Below are positions 7,501-17,069 of a DNA stretch of 33,223 bases, one piece after another. The notes under the pieces are model-generated. The model was not told the DNA's origin. It did no database searches and worked only from the letters and a program-made list of their open reading frames with translations. Origin of the DNA: Paulinella micropora. Its lineage: Eukaryota; Cercozoa; Imbricatea; Euglyphida. Every line of letters begins with the position of its first letter. Within the stretch, counting starts at the first letter, position 1. Made by a program: the position numbers and the translations under genes. The stretch lies in contig BJOX01000143.1 of NCBI GenBank assembly GCA_009731375.1, forward strand, positions 143,084 to 176,306, given 5' to 3'.

Positions 7501-10297
7501 AAGTAGAAAGTTGTGCTCGGCGGAGCGAAACTATTGTACGAGACAGAGAGAGGCACTGGCGGTGGTCTGGGCCCTCAAACGGTTGAGAGAGTATTTATGG
7601 GGTGGACCTCAGTTTATAGTAAGGACTGATCACCAGAATTTACTATGGCTGATGAATCATGAACAGACTGGCCGTCTAGCGAGATGGCAGGCATTCTTGT
7701 CATGTTTCAATTTTACAATGGTCCATCTACCCGGCAAGCGAAATGTTGTCGCTGACAGCCTCTCCAGGCTAGAGTTTCACTCAGAAGTGGCAGCTCTCGT
7801 ATCATCAGCAGAAATGGAGGATCTATCCCCAGACTGCACATACGAAGTGCATCATATCGAGTCGATGCAGATGGCGAGAGGGGTCCGATATAACCGATCG
7901 GGTCTACGTCATAGCCCGCAAGGTCCGGATCATGGGATATGTTGTACAGCACATGTCCTCGAGGATGCTGAGTGGTCCTATGAAGCATATGAGAATATGA
8001 AGGCGGAGATAAAACAAGAAGAGATTAAGCAAGAAGCATATGCGGAACCCCCGCAGGAGAACAAGGAGGAGTTAGACGAAAACCCTGAGAGGATAGGAGT
8101 GCAGCTAGAGGATGGGACTATCCACATAGCCTCACCCACTGCATGGAGACAGCAACAGGCTCTCGATCCGGAGTTCAAAGAGCTAATACAGCTATACAAG
8201 AACCCGAACGAGCTGAAAATGACGAAGGAGATTAAGGAGCAACAGAAGGAGATGGGGTGGAGAGACGGTCTCTTGTGGTACAAAGGCCAACACGGGCGCT
8301 ATGCATCACAACCAGACAAATGGACTCTCTGGGTTCCTGAGAAACTCAGACACATCATTTTTGTCGCTGCTCATAACTGCCCACTACTGGCGCACCCGGG
8401 CCGACAAAGAACGCATATGTTCATTTCGAGACGATTCTGGTGGAAGAAGATGAAGGAGAATATTGATGAACAGGTCAATGCATGCATCCCATGCAAGACA
8501 TCCAAAACACCATTGAAGGCGAATTTTGGCCTGATCGGGACTTTTCCTTTACACTTAGGAATGTTCGAGTTCTTACACACTGATCATGTAGGACCTTTCC
8601 CGGTCACGACGGAAGGTTACAGATACCTTCTAACGGCCATAGACAGAGCCACCAACTATGTATGGGTGGTCCCAGTCAAAGACGTTACGGGCGAAACAAC
8701 AGCCAAGGCGTTGATTGACAGGATCATCTCACAGATTGGGGTGCCGAGAAAAATATGCTCAGATCGAGGCTCTGACTTTAATAATGAAGTCATCGACAAG
8801 CTATCTGCATATTACGGCATGAAATGGCAATATGTCACCGCCTATAACCCCAGAGCGAACGGCAAGATAGAGCGGGTGCATAGACCCCTCAAGGCCGCGC
8901 TGAAGATGTATTGTATGAAGAAGGAGAACCAAAAGGCATGGGTGGAGGCAGCATCCTCGTTTGCCTTTGCTATGAATTGCCTACCCTCTACAGCGTTAGG
9001 TGGTTCAAAAGGTTCCGTCTCGCCATACCAATTGGTATATGGGCGTGAGCCCGCCATCCCAGCCTCACTGCTGCACCCAAAAGATTCATGGGCAGATCAG
9101 GATGAGCTGTTTGGGGTGAGACTTCGGGCGAAGATGGAGGCGGAGCAAATAGTACAGGCGCATAGGGAGGCGGAGCGCAGGAAGACTGATGCTGAAGGTG
9201 TCAGGCAGGCACACCTGGATCAAGTCAGATTTCAGGTCGGGGATATTGTACTACTGTATCATCCTCAGGTTCCTCAGGGAGTCAGCTCGAAGCTGTTCAT
9301 CCACTGGAAAGGACCATACCAGATCATGGAACAGATGGGGCCTTTGAATTATAAAATCAGGGGCAGAGGGAAAGTTCAAATAGTCAATGTACGAAGGCTG
9401 ATTAAGTATGATCCCTTCCTACTTGAAGATGAGTCCGTTGATCAAGCACTCAAACGGATGGAGGCTGACTTTAAAGAGGTCCCACCAATCCGTCAGGAGG
9501 ATATCTCGGAACGGGATGCCTACAGGGCACCAATTGCGGAGAAGGAGGAGGCTGAGCTGGAGAACAAGCGGGCCACCGACCGCAAAAGTGCGGCGGGGAC
9601 TCAGACCCGCAAAAGGGGGGAGTCGAACGTGCCGGAAGGAAAGTTCACGGAGGCGCAAATAAGGAGAGCGCAAAATGACCTTATCTACGACCGACCGAGA
9701 AAGGCGATAAGGACGGCACGTTCGCAAGGAGTCCATCAAGAGGGGAGCGATGACGGAGATCAAGACCCTCGCGCGGGCAATGACACTCTCGTTCACCCCA
9801 GTTGGAAAGAAGGAGATGCGATTGGACATATTTCATGGGCCAAAGACGCTTTTTACTTGGTGAGGCCTGCGGCTCAACACGTAGCCGATGACACGCTCTC
9901 AGATTTATATCTCATGAGAGTCATGGCAGTACCTCACAAACGCCATACGCGATCGAATCGAATTTCGACTGCGGCACAAATAATACAACCAGTCTTACAT
10001 TTCTGGAGGAGTCTGGATCCAGTGGAAGATCCTAAAGTAAGACAATACCTTCCAGTATATAAAGACGCCAAGAAACTTGAGACATGGGATGATACCATAT
10101 CTCCCACAGATAAAGATCATACCGCGTGGACCATACAAGCACTACCACGAGGGGTGCTGGACATTCCTTTTGACTTGGCACAAGGCGCAATCCCTCACAA
10201 AATTTGGGACGTCCTCGAACAGTCTACCTTAGACTTAACTTTGGTTGGAGGTCCTCCACCAGGTAAAGGAGTCCGCGCGCGTAAACGGCGTCTATAG
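4511..10297 (+). CDS. pol: Pol polyprotein: protease, reverse transcriptase, RNase H, integrase
   Basis: Numbered from the codon after the gag UGA, pol has 1928 residues and no AUG near its start, so it should be made as Gag-Pol. Protease, about 175-275: the motif NDTMANINIV aligns with the retropepsin DTGA site but has Met for the usual Gly; a second half with VIDC follows. Reverse transcriptase, about 640-890: LTVNY, FWQIPL, LPMGLKQAP and catalytic YIDD at 818-821, with an extra loop before YIDD. RNase H, about 960-1085: DTDAS (970-974), REAL, TDHQN and ADSLSR. Integrase, about 1270-1520: HHCC finger (H1288, H1295, C1325, C1328) and D1358, D1418, E1454, with exactly 35 residues between the last two. 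A GPY/F-like module spans about 1575-1635 (HWKGPYQI). The remaining 290 residues are unassigned and end in RARKRRL, a possible nuclear localisation signal. No canonical chromodomain is visible. Confidence 0.95.
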   Translation, partial: LEKEGENRTTCIARYTVVQVPTKGTSESKSPQQATDQLKGSTIPVHPSRQQTVHAANRQASKALAKRKQAGLSQPQPKKVRIEPAVNLINLPRQTIDKEDGGHQPLLTVSNRESKDNHPSPVNNTQKDITKTAEREEEANLEKRIQILEHKLLVLALKSHRPDALCYTNLFCETLNTFINVGNDTMANINIVGRKFTTKHHAWLETNMKKSSGTLKGVSSRTDITGIITLNFKLKSGRVYRVDLYVVPEYHGSVLLSYDQLATMNVVIDCAAKRVIYGVEPGEEYTVDSLHAIDSYEALHLGVASEGKQVAITHAYEAYMPTDAVSKDGSNLSDKREAEVYTATVSTQWDKKSIDDLIEKRKEEIICMGKRCPSLARFEEGAGADVYITNGYCFHVKVEEKDRQEFIPRRRGRLPDIPAEDIKSFITEFWGDEPTWPRSLTEVKKCLRTLFENNKPYTVILPYNEKAIWAQEIRDRLIDHPIPVPSRKQHLVVACRLGTREQSSAYKRKLRDQDKLKLIPQAFTCFDGFYTRKAPLQYARLIDMLVGLAEDDEPDTATYEKTGMDDISEEELGLEEDRAPLKHHKRMSEEEFKAAIDEKLAGGAGTEKEKEVLKERLKANKMIFDPPQAGGVKPEDFTAVICKIPGAEPSPAPRRANLSIHEAKIAEEQARQLLDEDFIERSTSPIVSQPRLVPKPGGEWRLTVNYARVNKILEEERNPLPTLEEGRRVLRNAKLYSVIDLKNGFWQIPLDEKSRWLTAFVVGMEIYQWKVLPMGLKQAPGLFQKAMQSMLSSKYDDQTEGGFMRRRGQKAGEYAFCYIDDIIVYSNTMEEHIDHLTDIFRRIKLFGLKCNLKKCQLAKTSVTYLGYEISYNRVSISKEKREEIMSRQRPKNRTELHSFLAMAQYYSQFIPNWGATRAKLERMIDFGDFEKWDDEALEAYNTLKDLIYKDPKDGGLVLMMPDFSKQFVVDTDASKFAIGAVLQQEDEEKKLRPIMFISRKLCSAERNYCTRQREALAVVWALKRLREYLWGGPQFIVRTDHQNLLWLMNHEQTGRLARWQAFLSCFNFTMVHLPGKRNVVADSLSRLEFHSEVAALVSSAEMEDLSPDCTYEVHHIESMQMARGVRYNRSGLRHSPQGPDHGICCTAHVLEDAEWSYEAYENMKAEIKQEEIKQEAYAEPPQENKEELDENPERIGVQLEDGTIHIASPTAWRQQQALDPEFKELIQLYKNPNELKMTKEIKEQQKEMGWRDGLLWYKGQHGRYASQPDKWTLWVPEKLRHIIFVAAHNCPLLAHPGRQRTHMFISRRFWWKKMKENIDEQVNACIPCKTSKTPLKANFGLIGTFPLHLGMFEFLHTDHVGPFPVTTEGYRYLLTAIDRATNYVWVVPVKDVTGETTAKALIDRIISQIGVPRKICSDRGSDFNNEVIDKLSAYYGMKWQYVTAYNPRANGKIERVHRPLKAALKMYCMKKENQKAWVEAASSFAFAMNCLPSTALGGSKGSVSPYQLVYGREPAIPASLLHPKDSWADQDELFGVRLRAKMEAEQIVQAHREAERRKTDAEGVRQAHLDQVRFQVGDIVLLYHPQVPQGVSSKLFIHWKGPYQIMEQMGPLNYKIRGRGKVQIVNVRRLIKYDPFLLEDESVDQALKRMEADFKEVPPIRQEDISERDAYRAPIAEKEEAELENKRATDRKSAAGTQTRKRGESNVPEGKFTEAQIRRAQNDLIYDRPRKAIRTARSQGVHQEGSDDGDQDPRAGNDTLVHPSWKEGDAIGHISWAKDAFYLVRPAAQHVADDTLSDLYLMRVMAVPHKRHTRSNRISTAAQIIQPVLHFWRSLDPVEDPKVRQYLPVYKDAKKLETWDDTISPTDKDHTAWTIQALPRGVLDIPFDLAQGAIPHKIWDVLEQSTLDLTLVGGPPPGKGVRARKRRL

Positions 10298-11114
10298 TAA
10301 GTATTTTTTTTCTCTAGAAGTATTGTGGACCTGATCGATTGCGAACATAGCATTGATCCAATATCGTCCCGACAACCTTACTTAGATATTAAAGCTACTA
10401 CAGCATTCATTCTTCTAGAGATTAACAAGACACAGCTGACAAAAAATAGGCATTCTATTCTCTTGCTTCGGCAGAGACAGACGAGACGGCCACGAAACAG
10501 CACCGTTACGGGATCGCTATTTGAGTGAGCGATGGTGTTTCCTGGATACGACCCGCATTAGTACCAGAATGATGATCTCATTAAAGACTCTACAGTCTAA
10601 TCAAGAACTGATATATTTTAATAACATGAACTGCTACACCGGATTCCATCGATCTCTACTTGTATCGGCATATCGCAAGGTTAGGGCGCACTCAACCCAA
10701 CTTCGGATATAGTCGTCAGACTTGATCACCTGACACTATATTAAATGATACCGATTTATACAAGGGTATGTCTTCACAAAAAGTAAATGTATTTATGGAA
10801 ACCGACGACCGGTTATTACATATACATGGAAATGGCAACATTAAATTATTACTCAACCATAAAAATTATACTTGGACATACTGCACAAATATCTTATCGA
10901 CAGAAGAAAGAGGAAGATTTTAATATAGATACTGAATGTGCTAGAGTATATATACGATTGGTACCGGGGCAAGTATTATTGTTGTTTTATAACGGCTAAT
11001 TCGTGGGTTGATGTATCTTCATACATAACTCTAAACGAATCTTAGTCAGAAAAGAAATCAGTTCAAAGCGTATTATGTCGGAAACGAAGTTCCGCCACAA
11101 AAAAACTGGGAGGG
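10298..11114 (+). other. 3' UTR of the complete retrotransposon
   Basis: The stretch runs from the pol stop to the 3' LTR and is nearly identical to 221-1037. Two short overlapping frames with non-AUG starts (10325-10528 and 10521-10712) are unchanged between copies but resemble nothing I recognise, and no envelope-like features (signal peptide, membrane span) are present. I treat it as untranslated. Confidence 0.7.
11101..11114 (+). promoter_or_regulatory. Polypurine tract
   Basis: The sequence AAAAACTGGGAGGG directly precedes the TGTACT start of the 3' LTR, the position used to prime plus-strand DNA. The upstream copy has the same tract with a longer G run at 1031-1039. Confidence 0.7.
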
Positions 11115-11337
11115 TGTACTGTGGACATCACCCCCCGAATTATCCGGCAAAAAACTTATTTATAGATTTCGTCTGGCCGGACACGTCTGAAATGCCAATT
11201 TGATCCTGGTCTTTTGGCGGCTTTTTGTCTTGGCGTCACTGAGCTAAGATAACGAGACATCATTCTCTTTTTTGAGGACTGTGTTTGGTTATATTACCGA
11301 CTTACTCTTCCATTGAGCTATCGTTGGGGATAGTACA
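11115..11337 (+). repeat. 3' LTR of the complete element
   Basis: It is 223 bp, starts TGTACT and ends AGTACA, a perfect 6-bp inverted repeat with the expected TG...CA ends. Four substitutions separate it from the LTR at 1038-1260. Unrelated flanking DNA begins at 11338. Confidence 0.9.
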
Positions 11338-12024
11338 AGCATGAAACTCGAAAAGGCAATGACCATGTGTGCATGTCAGGAGGTCTGTGCACATGTTCTG
11401 AGGCTTGGAATAGCATCACAATAAACAAAAACATCATTTTCAACAATAAAATTGAAAGGAGCGATGCGCTCTCATCGTTTTTCAAAGTGATGTTTTGGTC
11501 AGACATACCATCGAAAAATCGTTGTGAAATCTCATTGTGTATTCAAATTACCAAGGACAGGCTTTGGAAATTTACGTATATTTTGTATACAAACAGATTT
11601 AGACATTCTATAGTCCTATACAAACTGATTTCTAGTCACAAAACATAACTTTCCATTTTTTCATTGCAAAAAAATACCACCAAACACCAAGTACGTTTGT
11701 CGTACAGAACAGGAATTTTATTGAAAAAATTTGTACAAGTGTTCTTTAACTAGTATCCTATTGAACTATGAAAAGCGAAGACCACCAAAGATGCAAGCAG
11801 CTACAAATATCAACAACGAAAACGAGTGCACAGACACCATTTTTGACATGGGAAATTTCACGACCTCTTCCAATCAACCCCGCAAAAATCGGGTCACTGC
11901 CGTATAAAAAAGTGAGGGCCGGCTTGAACAATGCATTTTTCATGTCAAAAAGGGGCTGCGATCTAGTTTTGAACTAGAAGGTTTCATAAAATTTCAAATA
12001 TAGAATATAAAAGAAAAAAAATTA
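11338..12024. other. AT-rich flanking DNA, no gene recognised
   Basis: Flank of the retrotransposon. A 91-codon ATG frame (11373-11648, +) has no recognisable motif. Nested inverted repeats occur at 11427-11435 with 11488-11496 (AAAACATCA/TGATGTTTT), enclosing a tight hairpin GAGCG-ATG-CGCTC at 11459-11471. No promoter or RNA gene is evident. Confidence 0.5.
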
Positions 12025-12178
12025 AACTGGTCCGCACACTAGTTTCAAGTAATTTTCATTAACATGTGTCATAGTGCTTTTTTTTAAACCTTACTGAAAC
12101 AGAACGTCTTCTCTTTAAATATGTAGTGTGTAATCAATTCATAACATAATATTGATATTTTTTGTGTGCGGACCAGTT
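12025..12178. mobile_element. 154-bp inverted-repeat (MITE-like) element
   Basis: Perfect 15-bp terminal inverted repeats, AACTGGTCCGCACAC at 12025-12039 and its complement at 12164-12178, enclose AT-rich DNA with no coding capacity. This is the layout of a non-autonomous DNA transposon. A clean target-site duplication is not visible (flanks ATTA and CAAT), so the superfamily is open. Confidence 0.65.
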
Positions 12179-13631
12179 CAATATCTGTATTAGTAAATAA
12201 AAAAAACAGTATTAAAAAATCTATTTTAGTTTAAACGCAGATTTGCGCCCCGATTTCACTGAGTTTATTTACATGCTAACTACATATGACCGAATTGATT
12301 TTGCTGTAAAACAACATACAAACAAAGAAAAACCAAGCTCAGGCAAGCCAAAACCACTTATTAACAAGATAAATTACTAACGGTCAAAAAACAGTTGTAA
12401 CGGTTAGAAATTCAATTTTTTAATTTTTTTTAAAGGAAATGATGAAAATAGATAAAAATCTTTGATTTTATTGATATACAAACTATTTATGAAAGTTTTT
12501 GAATTCCTATTGCACTTGATATTGCAGTTTATCCTGTCGAGTGAAAGCGGATGTAAAGTTCAGGGGAAAAAAGTCAACTACAAGTAGCCTGCCGACCACC
12601 AGTATATTAGTTGGACGTAAGTTCCGATCACATAGGATCGAAGTCCTCGTCCCGCTTTTGCTCTTCTTCGCTCTTGGCCTGGTATAATATTTCCCTCTCG
12701 CCTCGTTCAATCAACTCGCTGACTTGTATAAATATAATATCAAATAAAATTGCTGCCCGGCGCCTGAACAGCCAGATGATCAACTTGCTCCTCGCAGCCC
12801 CAAGAGCAGTCTTTGTACATATGTTTTTTAGGTCGTTTTAGTGAGGTCGAAAACGGAGGCAAAATAGGTGTAATGAGTTTTTAACATTTTTTAATAATTA
12901 TTTTTTTTGTTGTAAAGGTCACAATGTGATGGGCCCGGTTCCCACTGAAAAACAAAACAAAAAAAAAAGAATTTCAAATTTTATATATATTATTAGCGGT
13001 TTAAAATTTTTTGTTTTCTTCATTAAAAAAGTTGTTAGGCAAAGTTTGAGCATAATTCACGCAGAAAAATTTTGTCGGAACCCCTTCAGATGACGAGCTT
13101 TCTGAATCTGTGACACTGCCACGTAGCTCTTTCAAGTTAAAAAAAGGTGACTCTTGAAGCAATTTAAAAGGCACGAGACTTTCCTGGAGTTTTGAGGTTT
13201 TTTGGGCCTTTTACCCTAAAAAATATTCAGGCCGGCCCAGGCAATGCCAGTTATTCCTTTTTCATTTCCGACGTTACCAGAAGTTACCCTTACTAGGGTA
13301 ATTTGATTTGTCATAAGGACGGACAGTACAATTCCACTTAATTATTCAGTGATACAGCGGACTCTAGTGGCAGTATTCAATGGAAGAAAACTTGTGACCC
13401 TCGCGGCTTCTTCAAACTGCAACCCGGGCCCTCGGTGCGTCCCCCTCCTACCGACCAACGACTTCCCACGCAGAAGAATTTAACAATAATGAAACAATTC
13501 CCGCCAGTCAAAACAAAAGATGTACCTCTGGAAAATTACACACGAAACTGCCTGATGATGATGGGTAATAAGGATAATGGTAAAAAGCTGGTGCCACTAG
13601 TACCAGAAAAGGTACTCTAAATGACTGTATT
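12179..13631. other. AT-rich intergenic DNA, no gene recognised
   Basis: The stretch contains several A and T homopolymers. A 67-codon minus frame (12507-12710) and a 61-codon plus frame (13435-13620, GTG start) show no domain or family resemblance and I do not call them. Confidence 0.5.
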
Positions 13632-13889
13632 ACTGGGTACATTCAAGTGTCAAACTCAGCCATCGAATTTTAGTCAAGGGTCAGATTTCAGATTAGCGGT
13701 CAGATTTCGAATTAGTGGTCAGAATTCAAATTAGTTCAATTTAACGGCTATATACGTCCGCAAAATCTGTATTATTTTTGCGAAATTTTACAGTTAAATT
13801 GACCGCTAATCTAAAATCTGACCGCTAATCTGAAATCTGACCCTTAAATCAAATTTGATGGGTGAGTTTTACACTTGAATGTACCCAGT
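13632..13889. mobile_element. MITE-like foldback element, copy 1
   Basis: Terminal inverted repeats of 27 bp (13632-13658 and 13863-13889) match at 26 positions and begin ACTGGGTACATTCAAGTGT. The inverted pairing continues inward through repeated GGTCAGATTT-type blocks, so much of the 258 bp can fold into a hairpin. The central part (13736-13801) matches, on the opposite strand, the centre of the element at 25795-25988, which shows it is a family. It lies close to a decayed copia 3' end. No convincing target duplication is seen. Confidence 0.75.
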
Positions 13890-14365
13890 GATATTAATAA
13901 CTAATAATACTACTAACAGTAACGATTATTGCTAACGTACAAAATAGCAATACTGACATAACTGAGGAGGAAGGGTCTAATTAATTGTCCAATGCTCCCC
14001 CTTAGTTAGACTCCCTTATGAGTCAATGTCCAACCACGAAGTGCAACTCACAACTAGATTAAGCAAGTAATCAAAGCGCAAAGTGAGCTACCCTACGTCT
14101 CCTGTGGAGTTCGGCAATATACTAGTAGCTATACTATATCAACTAACGCGCGATATGCACAACAGTGCATAAAATATTACTATAAGAAAGCAGAGGTGCT
14201 AGCCTACGTCTCCACAACATGTGGAGTTCGGCAATCTAGTCAACTAATTTCTAACATCTATTCCCTTGCTATCGGGACCTATCAAGAGTCCTATCCGAAA
14301 GTCACCGTTGTAGGAAGTCCTGCTGTCGGGAGTTGTCCCTCTAAGAGGAAGCGGTTCCCGAGTCT
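13890..14365 (-). mobile_element. 3' non-coding end and probable LTR start of a Ty1/copia remnant
   Basis: On the minus strand, the RNase H remnant (stop at 14366) is followed by about 360 nt and then AAGGGGGAG (13995-14003), a typical copia polypurine tract; an LTR would start just beyond, near 13993. Two direct repeats sharing CCTACGTCTCC and TGTGGAGTTCGGCAAT (plus-strand order; near 14087-14118 and 14198-14235) lie in the non-coding part; the second also carries a CTCCACA/TGTGGAG hairpin. Confidence 0.55.
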
Positions 14366-14509
14366 TTAATCCTTGGCCACGTGCCGAACTCGACGGTTGT
14401 AAGGCTCACCCCGCATAGCCTTAGTGTTGATGTCGGCCACATTCTCGGTTGAGCCCACCTTCTCGTTGACGACGAGTCCAGCCTCCACCTTCTGGCAAGC
14501 GTTCTTCAT
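14366..14509 (-). pseudogene. C-terminal fragment of Ty1/copia pol (RNase H end)
   Basis: The minus-strand frame of 47 codons contains STENVADINTKAM, which matches the conserved NVAD-x-x-TK signature at the end of copia-type RNase H. It ends in TAA at 14366-14368. Immediately upstream of its first codon are in-frame stops (TAA TAA), and no more pol is found further upstream, so the piece is 5'-truncated and non-functional. Its polypurine tract lies downstream as expected, which supports the call. The match is by eye on one motif, hence moderate confidence. Confidence 0.7.
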
Positions 14510-14986
14510 TTATTAGAAGTAGTTCAAATTGTGTCAAAATCACCTCAAATTACATCATTTTACAATACATGTAATTCGATGTACTTCTAGTAATAGTTTG
14601 TTATGAATTCCAATAAGTTTAAGATTAAAAAGTATATATTCGTTAGTACCGGCCCCTCTAACTGTCAACAACCTATCCCCATAGTACAGCACTTTGACTG
14701 GACCTTTACTAGGTCCATCCGCACCTAATATTCATGGGAAATGCTGCCAACTACTCTGAAACAACTTCTTTTGATTAGTTTTTGAACAATTTTGGTTTCT
14801 GATCGAAAGTACAGGTAGAACTCGTATAATATATCAGGTCATTTTCCCTGGCTATAGTAGGTTTTTTGGAGTTTTGTAACAAAGCTTTTGGATTCGATCT
14901 TCAAGGGAACACATGCCAGCACCAAATACCTGTGTCCATCCTGCTCATTAGATGTCGGGACGCTGTGACTACTACTACCACTCAGT
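14510..14986. other. AT-rich DNA, nothing recognised
   Basis: No frame, RNA gene or structured repeat is evident. It leads into the first CTA microsatellite. Confidence 0.5.
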
Positions 14987-15612
<626 letters not shown>

Positions 15613-15691
15613 ATCACCAAATCGAGTTGTTTAAGCTGGCGGGGTTCGGAAGTCCTCTTCGGTAGGCACAGATGCTGCAGAACATATGTAT

Positions 15692-15732
15692 ATACATACA
15701 TACATACATACATACATACATACATACATACA

Positions 15733-15763
<31 letters not shown>

Positions 15764-15846
15764 GTACGTAAGTACGTACGTATATGCATGCATGCATACA
15801 TACATACATACATACATACATACATACATAGATAAAATAAGAAAGG

Positions 15847-15902
<56 letters not shown>

Positions 15903-15912
15903 NNNNNNNNNN

Positions 15913-15959
<47 letters not shown>
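15692..15959. repeat. (CATA)n array followed by a poly-A run split by a gap
   Basis: TACA repeats span 15692-15830. An A homopolymer spans 15847-15959 and is broken by ten N at 15903-15912. Confidence 0.97.
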
Positions 15960-15961
<2 letters not shown>

Positions 15962-16439
15962 TCGCGCCGACCTGCGGTTTCCAAATCGATTCTTCTGAGC
16001 AGAGTGCGTGCGCTGCTGATGAGTGGCGTTTGCTGCTGCTGTACACTACTACTAGCAGGGGCAGGCTCTGCTCCTGCAACAGCGATTTCCCCTGCATACA
16101 TACATACATACATACATACATACATACATACATACCTTGTGCTAATGCAGCAGTGCTTTCCAACTCCGTGTCGACCAGAGACTCGCTCCTGTCGCTCCTG
16201 CATACATGCAAACATACATACATACATACAAATATACATACATACATACATACATACATACATACATTCATACCTCTGCTCGTGTGTAAGGGAAGGCTCT
16301 TTCTCTTCCAGCTCTGTCAACAGTTGAGGTAAGCAAGTATATTTGTATGTATGTATGTTCGTGTTTAGATTGAGTTCACACAGCGGTACAACGTAAAAGG
16401 TAAGTAAGTAAGTAAGTAAGTAAGAAAGCATGTATGTAA

Positions 16440-16471
<32 letters not shown>

Positions 16472-16472
16472 G

Positions 16473-16518
<46 letters not shown>

Positions 16519-16520
16519 CC
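15960..16520. repeat. Short unique cores between (CATA)n, (AAGT)n and (GATA)n tracts
   Basis: CATA tracts at 16095-16135 and 16200-16273, AAGT at 16401-16425 and GATA at 16439-16518 separate GC-richer segments of 60-130 bp with no coding signature. Confidence 0.9.
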
Positions 16521-16639
16521 TTCTTCACGGGATGAGGTAGAGTGTGATACATTGACAGACGCCTATGCGTGTACGTACGTGTTTATATGTACCTGCATGT
16601 GTCTGTCTGTCTGAGTGTCTGTGTCTTCATGCTCTGGTG

Positions 16640-16960
16640 GCACAAAAACATAAAATCTCTGGTTTTTGTGCCACCCGGCCCCAAAACTTTTGGATCTCCG
16701 AAGAGAGCTCACCAAGAGGTATCGGGTACACCAAACATCAGCCTCAAACTCCCTCTGGTGTGCGCAAACGGCGCATGGTGGCGCAAAAACCTGCATTTTC
16801 TGGTTTTGAAGCCACCCGGCACAACAGTTTTTATATTTCCGAAGAGAGCTCATCAAGAAGTGACAGATACACCAAACAGCCGCTAAATCCCTCCGGTGTG
16901 CGCAAACGGCTCCTGGCAAAAAGACCTCACTTTTCTGGTTTGAGTGCCACCCGCGACCAA
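16640..16960. repeat. Diverged tandem repeat, unit about 140 bp
   Basis: The motif TGCCACCCG with preceding CTGGTTT recurs near 16656, 16798 and 16934, and CCGAAGAGAGCTCA near 16698 and 16841. About 2.3 units are present. A long minus-strand frame crosses the block but reflects the repeat and has no family resemblance. Confidence 0.75.
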
Positions 16961-17069
16961 AGCGGGGTACGTACAATTGCAGGGCTGGAGTTCCCGGGGG
17001 GGAGGGCCCCCCGGACCCCCCCTTCCCCGTGGACAGTACGTTCAATTGCGGGAGGTACCGGCAAGTACT

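Larger units (their letters stand above)
1038..11337 (+). mobile_element. Complete Ty3/gypsy-type LTR retrotransposon, second member of a tandem pair
   Basis: The element is bounded by two 223-bp LTRs (1038-1260 and 11115-11337) that differ at 4 positions by my comparison. Inside are a primer-binding-site-like sequence just after the 5' LTR, a 625-nt leader, gag, an in-frame UGA, pol, an 817-nt 3' UTR and a purine tract next to the 3' LTR. The pol order protease, RT, RNase H, integrase places it in the Ty3/gypsy (Metaviridae-like) group and not in Ty1/copia. Both long frames are open apart from the single gag stop, so the copy looks young. Bases 1-1260 match 10078-11337 with a constant end-to-end offset of 10,077, meaning an upstream copy shares the first LTR. 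Target-site duplications cannot be judged because the left end of the array lies outside the window. A lineage name cannot be given from sequence alone. Confidence 0.93.
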
